A stretch of DNA of 7,448 bases from Acidobacteriaceae bacterium (GTDB taxonomy: Bacteria; Acidobacteriota; Terriglobia; Terriglobales; Acidobacteriaceae), in assembly GCA_003140705.1 (NCBI GenBank), contig PLKU01000439.1:523-7970 (forward strand), given 5' to 3'. How positions within the stretch are numbered: the stretch's first letter is position 1; every line of letters begins with the position of its first letter. Below the pieces are notes generated by a model. It had not been told where the DNA came from, searched no databases, and saw nothing but the letters and a program-made list of their open reading frames with translations. The translations under genes and the position numbers were made by a program. Below are positions 1 to 5,977 of this stretch, one piece after another.

Positions 1-127
1 GACGAAACCGCTCCTGCTCCAGCGCAACCAAGTGGCGTTGGCTGATCTTGGTGACCGCCGTTATCTGCTCCAGCGCGATGCCGCGGGACAACCGCTCCAT
101 GCGCAGGTCTTCTCCAAAGTTTCCCAT
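1..127 (-). CDS. RodZ-like helix-turn-helix protein, N-terminal part (runs off left edge)
   Basis: Reading the minus strand from the ATG at 127-125 gives 42 codons open to the window edge, beginning MGNFGEDLRMERLSRGIALE and continuing through QITAVTKISQRHLVALEQ. This matches the N-terminal Xre-like helix-turn-helix of RodZ-type proteins: the opening FGEDLR helix, the RGIALEQI turn, the TKIS segment and the RHLVALEQERF helix are in the usual order. In characterised RodZ this domain is cytoplasmic, binds MreB and is followed by a membrane segment and a periplasmic domain; none of that can be seen here, so a soluble regulator with the same fold remains possible. The start is chosen because homologues begin a few residues before the FGExLR motif. 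No clear Shine-Dalgarno precedes it. A second in-frame ATG (codon 10) follows a GGAG at longer spacing but would cut into the first helix. A promoter candidate lies directly upstream. Confidence 0.68.
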   Translation of the reverse strand, partial: MGNFGEDLRMERLSRGIALEQITAVTKISQRHLVALEQERFR

Positions 128-451
128 TAGTAACCAAAAAACGAGAATGAAACCCGAAGAGTTTTACCCTTTCACGATAAACCTGCTTCAAATCTCAGTC
201 AAAGACGTAATATCGGCTTTTCCCTTTATTTTCTTCAATCTGAGCCCTGGGAATCAAGTAAGCAACTATTGCGAAAGTAATTACGGCACACGGCTGGGAG
301 AGATCGCCTCCGCAGCCGAGCCTGCGGGGATCGATGTGCCAAAACTTGGCCGCGGCTGGCAATGGCGCAAAACGGGCCGGCTGTTACCCTGAAGATGAGG
401 TTGTTGCGAAGTCACTCGCTCGCCTCCGGGTCGATGGAGCCAGGCTTAAGA
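128..451. other. Divergent intergenic region, no supported gene
   Basis: These 324 bases separate the minus-strand HTH gene from the plus-strand permease. The left part (128-280) is AT-richer and holds the minus-strand promoter candidate. The right part (280-451) is GC-richer and is open in more than one plus frame, but the predicted peptides have no recognisable domain and no good ribosome binding site. The permease frame itself stays open upstream to an ATG at 362. No convincing plus-strand promoter was found; a TTCAAA / TAATAT pair at 187-213 has only a 15-base spacer. Confidence 0.5.
174..202 (-). promoter_or_regulatory. sigma70-like promoter candidate for the minus-strand HTH gene
   Basis: On the minus strand there is TTGACT (plus coordinates 202-197), a 17-base spacer, then TATCGT (179-174). 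The -35 box matches TTGACA at five of six positions, the -10 box matches TATAAT at four of six, and the spacing is optimal. Transcription would start near 167 and leave a leader of about 40 bases before the ATG at 127. The link to the HTH gene is inferred from position and orientation. Confidence 0.5.
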
Positions 452-1555
452 ATGAACAAGCTGATCTTTGCGAATCTGCTGCACCGGCCGGTGCGCTCGA
501 TCATCAGCGTGCTTGCGGTGGCCATTGAAGTGATCATGATGCTGACCATCATCGCAATCATGCTGGGACAGCTCACTGGGCAGAAGCGGATGAACAATGG
601 CATCGGCGCCGACCTTACGGTTCGTCCGGGAAATGCCACGTTCCTGAACGGTGTAAGCGGTGCGCCGATTTCAGTCAAGCTGGTTCCCGTGCTGCGCGGG
701 CTGCCACACGTGACGGTTGCCTCTCCGGTCATTACAAATCTGTCAATGGCGGACGGACTTGAGGTGCTGTGGGGAATCGACTACCCGACTTACAGCCAGC
801 TGAGTCCTTTCGTGTTTGTATCAGGAGGGCCGCCACAGGTTCCCTACGACGTCATCGTGGACGACGTGTTTGCCAGCACCGGCAAGGGGTTCCACGTCGG
901 CGACTCTCTTCAAATCTACAAGCGGACGTTTCGCATTACCGGCATCTTTCAGCACGGCAAGGGCGGTCGCAAGCTGATCTCGATTGCAACAATGGGCGAG
1001 ATGATCGGCTCGGAAGGCAAGGCGTCGCTGTTCTACTTAAAGGTGGACAAACCGGAGAATCTGTCCCTGGTTACGGACGAAGTTCACGCCGTGCGAGGAC
1101 TGGAAAACTACCAGGTGATGACGATGAACGAGTGGTACTCACTGATGACTCCGGACCATATCCCTGCGCTCAATACCGCAATCGATGTGGTGATTGGCAT
1201 CGCCATCATTATTGGCTTTCTGGTGATCTTCCAGGCTATGTACACCTCGGTTCTTGAGCGGACGCGCGAGATCGGCATTCTCAAGTCGATGGGCGCATCC
1301 AAGCTGACCATTGTGAGTGTGGTTCTTCGCGAAACGGTAGTGCTGGCGGTTGTAGGCGTGCTGCTCGGAGTGGCCGTTTCATTGGCGGTGAAGGCGGCCC
1401 TGGGACAAAAGCATCCTGAGCTTTACCTGGACATGAACCTGGGCTGGATTGCGCGGGGCGCGGCGATCGCCTTTTTGGGATCGGTTTGCGGGGCTCTCTA
1501 CCCGGCCTGGATGGCTGCGAGGAAGGATCCGATCGACGCGCTGGCGTACGAATAG
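452..1555 (+). CDS. ABC transporter permease, MacB/FtsX type
   Basis: Inner-membrane permease of 367 residues with the MacB/FtsX (type VII ABC) layout. One N-terminal membrane helix (about residues 17-39, with an in-membrane Glu26) is followed by a periplasmic domain of about 200 residues, then three C-terminal helices (about 244-266, 286-313, 332-350). After the second helix comes the cytoplasmic coupling motif ERTREIGILKSMGAS (269-283), which in this family contacts the ATPase. The protein ends YPAWMAARKDPIDALAYE, the usual FtsX C-terminal signature. The family couples ATP hydrolysis in the cytoplasm to periplasmic work, as in MacB efflux, LolCDE lipoprotein release or DevC-type export; the substrate cannot be told here. 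The start at 452 (MNKLIFANLLHRPVRS) is chosen because the family begins just before this segment; only weak AGG/GGAG sequences precede it. The frame is open to an ATG at 362 (30 extra residues of no recognisable character). No ATPase or adaptor gene is visible beside it. Confidence 0.88.
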   Translation: MNKLIFANLLHRPVRSIISVLAVAIEVIMMLTIIAIMLGQLTGQKRMNNGIGADLTVRPGNATFLNGVSGAPISVKLVPVLRGLPHVTVASPVITNLSMADGLEVLWGIDYPTYSQLSPFVFVSGGPPQVPYDVIVDDVFASTGKGFHVGDSLQIYKRTFRITGIFQHGKGGRKLISIATMGEMIGSEGKASLFYLKVDKPENLSLVTDEVHAVRGLENYQVMTMNEWYSLMTPDHIPALNTAIDVVIGIAIIIGFLVIFQAMYTSVLERTREIGILKSMGASKLTIVSVVLRETVVLAVVGVLLGVAVSLAVKAALGQKHPELYLDMNLGWIARGAAIAFLGSVCGALYPAWMAARKDPIDALAYE

Positions 1556-1574
1556 CCAGGAAACTGGGATGTTG

Positions 1575-1608
1575 CCGGACACGATGAACATGGTTCCGGG
1601 CGATTTTT
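1575..1608 (+). terminator. Weak intrinsic terminator candidate after the permease
   Basis: Twenty bases after the permease stop, CCGGA (1575-1579) can pair with TCCGG (1595-1599). Two more pairs (A1581-T1594, C1582-G1593) are possible if C1580 bulges, leaving a 10-base loop. A run of five T follows at 1604-1608, four bases after the stem. The stem is short, the loop large and the T tract displaced, so this is far weaker than the terminator after the receptor gene. Confidence 0.28.
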
Positions 1609-1934
1609 GCACTTCCCCGCTGATTAGTTATTGATTTAGACTAAGAGTGTTCCCGAGAATTAGCGCCGCCCACAAACATACATTAGCGGCATTGAAATTT
1701 TGAATGAAAGCCACTGCGGTCAGCAACGACCGTTACCCGCGCCAAGGCGGGCCAGACTGGGACTGAAGATTTATCTGCTTGCAACACTTCTGTAGTCTGA
1801 TGTATACAGGGCAATCGTTTCCTAAAGAGAACCGCTTTAGTTGGACTTAGTCGATGAGCGGTCGAGCCCAAGCAGCTACCTTTGACGGATTCCTCATCTT
1901 AGACGGAACCGCCCCAAAATCCACTGGACGAAAG

Positions 1935-1962
1935 TTGAAACAAAGTTAGGCATAGCCATACT
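1935..1962 (+). promoter_or_regulatory. sigma70-like promoter candidate for the TonB-dependent receptor
   Basis: TTGAAA (1935-1940, five of six matches to TTGACA), a 16-base spacer, then CATACT (1957-1962, four of six matches to TATAAT). Transcription would begin near 1969, leaving a leader of about 54 bases before the ATG at 2023. Such a start would lie close to the alternative upstream ATG at 1972, which favours translation from 2023. Assignment rests on sequence match and position only. Confidence 0.4.
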
Positions 1963-2008
1963 GCGCAGTTCGTGGCGAAGATGGCGGCGCCCAACAGAAT
2001 TGTTTTTC

Positions 2009-2013
2009 AGGAG
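2009..2013 (+). promoter_or_regulatory. Ribosome binding site deciding the receptor start
   Basis: AGGAG ends nine bases before the ATG at 2023. This strong Shine-Dalgarno, together with the signal peptide that begins exactly at 2023, decides against the in-frame ATGs at 1972 and 1981, which would add 17 or 14 residues before the signal peptide. Confidence 0.8.
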
Positions 2014-2022
2014 AGCCAAGAC

Positions 2023-5000
2023 ATGCCAAATTTTTTGCGGAACAGATTTGCCCTGGTATTCGCGCTGTTGATGGTGAGCATCACGCCAGCGGTTGCGCAA
2101 ACCTACACTGAAGGCTCCATCGCGGGCACCGTATTCGATCCCACCGGCGCAGTGGTAGGAAACGCATCGATTACGATCCACAACGATGGCACCAACGCCG
2201 AAGCGCACCTTACCACGGACGGCAGCGGATACTACAAGGCGGCGCAATTGCCTGCCGCGACGTACACCTTGACAGGGAACGCGACAGGGTTTGCTCCGTT
2301 CAAGGAAGTTAATGTCATTGTGCAGGTCGGTCTGACGACGGAGGTCTCGCCCCACCTGGCCACTGCCGGCGCAACGTCGAATGTTGTGGTCACTGGCGAG
2401 GCTCCGATTCTAAACTTCGAGACGCCCGAGATTTCAACGGTGTTGGACAATCACGAAGTTCAGGACCTGCCGTTGAACGGCGGCCGCTGGTCGAACCTGA
2501 CGCTGCTGACCCCTGGAGCCACCCTTGATACCAGCGGGTTTGGTCTAATCTCTTTCCGCGGCATCAGCACGATCATGAACAATGTTGAAGTGGACGGGGC
2601 GGACGACAATCAGGCTTATTACGCCGAAGAGCGCGGCCGCACACGTGAGGGCTACTCAAGTTCGAAGTATCTGATCCAGGAGTTCCAGGTCAACACGGGT
2701 GTTTATTCGTCTGAGTTCGGGCGCGCCGCGGGCGGCGTCGTCAACTCCGTCACCAAGAGCGGCACCAATACCTTGCATGGCATTCTGTATTTCGCCGACC
2801 GCGACAATGGATCGTGGGGCTCATACAACGACTATTCCAACAACACGGTCAACACTGGAACGCTTGCTTCGCCAAATTTTGTCACGACGCCCTACAAGCC
2901 GAAGGACTGGCGCAAGCAGTGGGGTCTCGACACCGGTGGCCCGCTGAAGAAGGACAAGCTCTTCTGGTTCTACGGCTATAACGAATTCCATCGCAATTTC
3001 CCCGGTACGTCTAAAGCAAACACGCCGAGTTCCTTCTTCACTATTCCGGATGCCGTTGCACCTGGCACTTCCAACTGCAATACCACGCCCGGCACCAGCA
3101 ACGATGGATACATGTCCGGGCTCTCTTCCTCGTCGCCTACTTTTTCAGTGGATCAGCAGTCCTGCGAACTGGCCGCGAGACTGACCGCCGCGGGTAAGGG
3201 TGGCTACAACACTTACGCACTCGGTGCGGCGGCCTATTCCACGCAGTTGGGCAACCTGCTTAGCGACATGGGCTCCGTTCCTCGTAGTGGCAACCTGCTG
3301 TTGAACACCCCCAAACTGGACTGGCAGGTCAACGACAAGCACCACGTCAGCGTGCTGTACCATCGCGTGCGCTGGGATTCGCCCGGCGGCGTTCAGACGC
3401 AGGGAACCAACAACTACGCCATCGACTCGTTCGGCACCGACTTTGTGAAGGTGGATTACGGCCTGATCAAGCTGGATAGCCTCGTCACCTCCGGCATCTC
3501 CAACGAAGTTCGCTACCAGTATGGCCGCGAGTTGAACGACGAGGGACAGCAGCCGGTCAGTGCTTACTCCAAGAGCTACTTGCAGGGCCTGAACGGTATC
3601 ACCAATCCCGCAGTGTACGATTTTTCGCCGAATGTTACATACGTCGAGCTCGATAACCCGTCATCCGGTTCAGGAATATACCTTGGATCGCCGTACTACT
3701 CCTACCGCAAAGCACTGCCCGACGAACGCAAATGGCAGGTGGGCGATACAGCCGCGTGGCAGAAAGGCAACCACAATATCAAGTTCGGCATCGATTTCCT
3801 CCACAATTACGACATCATGAACAACACCTATAAGAACAACGGCGACTTCGCCTACAGCTACATCGGCAATTACTTTGCCGACCTGCTGGACGAGGGCGGT
3901 GCGACAGGCGCGTGCAACAGCACGGGTTCCGTCACGAGTCCGGGAAGCTCCGCCACGACAAACTACACCGGTGCCGCCCCATGCGGAACCTTTTACCAGG
4001 GCTTTGGACCGCCGGCATGGGACATGGCGAGCATGAACTACGGCTTCTTTGGGGAGGACCACTGGAAGGTTAGCCCGCGACTCACAATCGATGTGGGCTT
4101 GCGCTACGACTATGAATCGCTCCCAGCGCCGTACTCCTCGCTGGTTCAGGCTTCCGGAGCCTTCGTACCATATCTTGCATCAACGAACGGACTGTGCGCT
4201 GTCTATACTGGTCCGGGAACCTGCCCCGCGATCGCCGCCCAGGCTAACATCACCAACCACCCAAGCGAGAAGGCAAATTTCGGCCCTCGTGTCGGACTTG
4301 CATTGGATCCCTTCGGCGATGGCAAGACAACCGTCCGCCTCGGCTATGGCCTCTACTTTGGTCCCATCACAAACGGCGTGCTGTTGAACGAACTCCTGAA
4401 TACGGGCAGCCCGCTTGGCCAGTACACCTCATCGACCTTCTCGCCGAATTCCGTCGGTGCGCCTCTGTTCCCAAACATCATTAGTTCAGCCCCGTTCGGA
4501 AGCGGACCAACCTCGTACTTCTTCTCTAAGAACTTCAAGAACCCGGAGGTGCATGAATTCGATGCTTCGTTGCAGCAGGCGTTTGGATTGGGCACTGTGC
4601 TCCAGGTCAGTTACATGGGCGCGTTGGGCAGGGATCTTCCCAATGCGATGAACATCAACCTCAATCCGAATGCGAATACGGCCACCAGCGGTAACCCCAA
4701 CGGAGTGATCACCACCGAGATCACGGTCAACGATCCCACCGGTGCCGGTCCGCTTCCCAACGGAAAGACATTCTTCGTTAAGGCCTATTCGAAGGGCGCC
4801 AGCACAACCTCCAACCTCCTGAATCCCAATTTCGGGGCCGTGAACGAGGCATTCAGCAATATCAACTCCAGCTACAACGCCCTGGTGGCCGAGGTAAAGA
4901 ACTCGGGGTCGAAGTTTATCCAGTTCGATGCCAACTATACCTGGTCGCACGCTCTGGACTTCAACCAAAACGCAAACACAACGACGATGAGCAACGGCCT

Positions 5001-5676
5001 CTACGACCCGTACAACATCGACGGTTTCCCGAAGGGCGCCAACTACGGCAATTCGATCTATAACACTCCTAACCGGTTCGTAGCCTGGGCGCTGATCAAT
5101 TCGCCTCATGTCGAGACAGACAATTGGGTGAAATACCTAGTGAACGACTGGAGCATGAATCCCGTTTACCAGATGCAGAATGGGTTGGCGTATTCGGCGG
5201 TCATCGGCTCAGGTTCCGCGGCGGTCTCGACGTACAGTTCCGGCGTGAACGGCGCGGGAGGCGGCACCTGGCTTCCATTCATCGGGCGCAATACTTACAA
5301 ATACCCCCGGGACATAATTCTCGATTTGCGTCTGGAGAAGCAAATCCCGATTACTGTGGGCGACAAAACATATCGGCTGCAGTTGCTGGGGGAGGCCTTC
5401 AACCTGCCGAACCACCAAAATGTTACCGGTGTGAGCAACTCAGCGTATACATTTGCGGCCAACTCGAATGTAACCAGCCTTTGCACCTTGCCCGGCACCA
5501 CGCAGACCTTCGGCGCAGTCAGCGGGCAGGCACAGATCGAGTGCGCATCCATGACTTACCAACCATTGACCGGCGCGGGGCACTCACAGGGCGGATTTGG
5601 CGCGGTCACCAACACCAACAACACGTATATGATGACCCAGCGCGAACTGGAACTAACTCTGCGTCTGGACTTCTAA
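2023..5676 (+). CDS. Oar-like TonB-dependent outer-membrane receptor with carboxypeptidase-regulatory-like domain
   Basis: A 1217-residue outer-membrane transporter of the large Oar-like class abundant in Acidobacteriota. Residues 1-25 are a signal peptide (MPNFLRNRF, hydrophobic core, AVA then Q26). Residues about 31-113 form a carboxypeptidase-regulatory-like (Ig-type) domain (GSIAGTVFDPTGAVV, TTDGSGYYKAAQLPAATYTL). A VVVTG segment (121-125) sits between this and the plug (about 130-250), which contains LPLNGGR (149-155), FRGIS and EFGRAAGGVVNSVTKSGTN. The remainder is a beta-barrel of alternating aromatic strands and long Asn/Gly/Ser/Thr-rich loops, ending RELELTLRLDF with the terminal Phe typical of outer-membrane proteins. 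Energy would come from TonB-ExbB-ExbD, encoded elsewhere. Substrate is unknown; relatives are often linked to polysaccharide breakdown products or peptides, but nothing nearby settles it. It has exactly eight cysteines, in four close pairs (352/381, 631/654, 725/734, 1154/1174). It appears intact, with its own promoter candidate and a strong terminator. Confidence 0.93.
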   Translation: MPNFLRNRFALVFALLMVSITPAVAQTYTEGSIAGTVFDPTGAVVGNASITIHNDGTNAEAHLTTDGSGYYKAAQLPAATYTLTGNATGFAPFKEVNVIVQVGLTTEVSPHLATAGATSNVVVTGEAPILNFETPEISTVLDNHEVQDLPLNGGRWSNLTLLTPGATLDTSGFGLISFRGISTIMNNVEVDGADDNQAYYAEERGRTREGYSSSKYLIQEFQVNTGVYSSEFGRAAGGVVNSVTKSGTNTLHGILYFADRDNGSWGSYNDYSNNTVNTGTLASPNFVTTPYKPKDWRKQWGLDTGGPLKKDKLFWFYGYNEFHRNFPGTSKANTPSSFFTIPDAVAPGTSNCNTTPGTSNDGYMSGLSSSSPTFSVDQQSCELAARLTAAGKGGYNTYALGAAAYSTQLGNLLSDMGSVPRSGNLLLNTPKLDWQVNDKHHVSVLYHRVRWDSPGGVQTQGTNNYAIDSFGTDFVKVDYGLIKLDSLVTSGISNEVRYQYGRELNDEGQQPVSAYSKSYLQGLNGITNPAVYDFSPNVTYVELDNPSSGSGIYLGSPYYSYRKALPDERKWQVGDTAAWQKGNHNIKFGIDFLHNYDIMNNTYKNNGDFAYSYIGNYFADLLDEGGATGACNSTGSVTSPGSSATTNYTGAAPCGTFYQGFGPPAWDMASMNYGFFGEDHWKVSPRLTIDVGLRYDYESLPAPYSSLVQASGAFVPYLASTNGLCAVYTGPGTCPAIAAQANITNHPSEKANFGPRVGLALDPFGDGKTTVRLGYGLYFGPITNGVLLNELLNTGSPLGQYTSSTFSPNSVGAPLFPNIISSAPFGSGPTSYFFSKNFKNPEVHEFDASLQQAFGLGTVLQVSYMGALGRDLPNAMNINLNPNANTATSGNPNGVITTEITVNDPTGAGPLPNGKTFFVKAYSKGASTTSNLLNPNFGAVNEAFSNINSSYNALVAEVKNSGSKFIQFDANYTWSHALDFNQNANTTTMSNGLYDPYNIDGFPKGANYGNSIYNTPNRFVAWALINSPHVETDNWVKYLVNDWSMNPVYQMQNGLAYSAVIGSGSAAVSTYSSGVNGAGGGTWLPFIGRNTYKYPRDIILDLRLEKQIPITVGDKTYRLQLLGEAFNLPNHQNVTGVSNSAYTFAANSNVTSLCTLPGTTQTFGAVSGQAQIECASMTYQPLTGAGHSQGGFGAVTNTNNTYMMTQRELELTLRLDF

Positions 5677-5700
5677 CCACGGCACAAGTAACTCGACTGA

Positions 5701-5729
5701 GGGCGGTGGCTTCGGCTTCCGCCCTTTTT
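5701..5729 (+). terminator. Strong rho-independent terminator after the receptor gene
   Basis: Twenty-four bases after the TAA stop, GGGCGGTGGC (5701-5710) pairs with GCTTCCGCCC (5715-5724) around a TTCG loop (5711-5714). Nine of ten positions pair, including one G-U, with a single T-T mismatch. The loop is the very stable C(UUCG)G tetraloop, and TTTTT (5725-5729) follows at once. This should end transcription of the receptor gene and isolates it from the glycosyltransferase gene downstream. Confidence 0.93.
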
Positions 5730-5800
5730 CATTGCAGTAATGGACACTGGCAAAGGTGCGGGTAGCCACGAGTCATCATTGAAGGACCATCCCGAGCAAC

Positions 5801-5829
5801 GCGACCAAGTTTGTGGATGCGCGACAAAG
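5801..5829 (+). repeat. Imperfect tandem direct repeat, 20-base period
   Basis: GCGACCAAG (5801-5809) and GCGACAAAG (5821-5829) differ at one base and lie 20 bases apart start to start, about two helical turns. They sit in the 248-base gap before the glycosyltransferase gene and just upstream of a TATACT hexamer (5859-5864) that lacks a good -35 box. A pair of regulator sites is possible, but so short a repeat may be chance. Confidence 0.25.
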
Positions 5830-5964
5830 CTTCACCCGGCGTAGCGGATTGGGCGCGATATACTCGATTCACCCCTTCGAGGCGTTCTTTGATGCATGTC
5901 CTGCGAGCCTGCCGATTTTGGCTAATTCAGCGTGGGACTGTCTGTTCCAAAGGTCTTCAATCAC

Positions 5965-5970
5965 GGAGAA
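5965..5970 (+). promoter_or_regulatory. Ribosome binding site supporting a TTG start
   Basis: GGAGAA lies upstream of the TTG at 5978, with the GGAG core ending nine bases before it. No ATG or GTG in this frame nearby has comparable support: the frame is open back to 5783, the GTG at 5813 has no Shine-Dalgarno, and the first in-frame ATG (6053) falls after the first membrane helix. Confidence 0.65.
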
Positions 5971-5977
5971 GCGGCCC

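Larger units (their letters stand above)
1556..2022. other. Long non-coding stretch upstream of the receptor gene
   Basis: I see no supported gene in these 467 bases; short open frames on either strand lack ribosome sites and domain-like sequence. Contents in order: the weak terminator candidate; an AT-rich patch near 1620-1650; a short direct repeat ATTAGCG at 1659-1665 and 1682-1688; a GC-rich hairpin CCCGC / GCGGG at 1736-1740 and 1747-1751 with a six-base loop; a weaker promoter-like pair TTGCAA (1779-1784) and TATACA (1803-1808) with an 18-base spacer; and a better promoter candidate at 1935-1962. The length suggests the receptor gene has its own regulation, though no known operator or riboswitch was recognised. 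Confidence 0.5.

Noticed and set aside
48..392. A 114-codon plus-strand open frame at the left end
   Set aside because: Its first part is antisense to the HTH gene and its remainder crosses AT-rich intergenic DNA; there is no ribosome site or recognisable domain.
1736..1751. GC-rich hairpin as a terminator
   Set aside because: The stem is only five pairs and is followed by mixed sequence rather than a T tract.
1683..1871. A 62-codon minus-strand open frame in the gap before the receptor
   Set aside because: No ribosome binding site or domain-like sequence was seen, and such a length is expected by chance here.
1972..2022. Upstream in-frame ATGs (1972 and 1981) as the receptor start
   Set aside because: The ATG at 2023 has a strong AGGAG and begins a classic signal peptide; the extra residues would precede the signal peptide without purpose.
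1894..2355. A 153-codon minus-strand open frame over the receptor leader and 5' end
   Set aside because: It is antisense to the signal peptide and regulatory domain, Arg-rich and without domain character.
4486..5109. A 207-codon minus-strand open frame inside the receptor gene
   Set aside because: It is Arg/Val-rich, has no domain-like sequence, and lies wholly within the well-supported receptor coding sequence.
5124..5765. A 213-codon plus-strand open frame crossing the receptor stop and the terminator
   Set aside because: It reads through the strong terminator hairpin and is a frame shadow of the receptor's 3' end with no recognisable motif.
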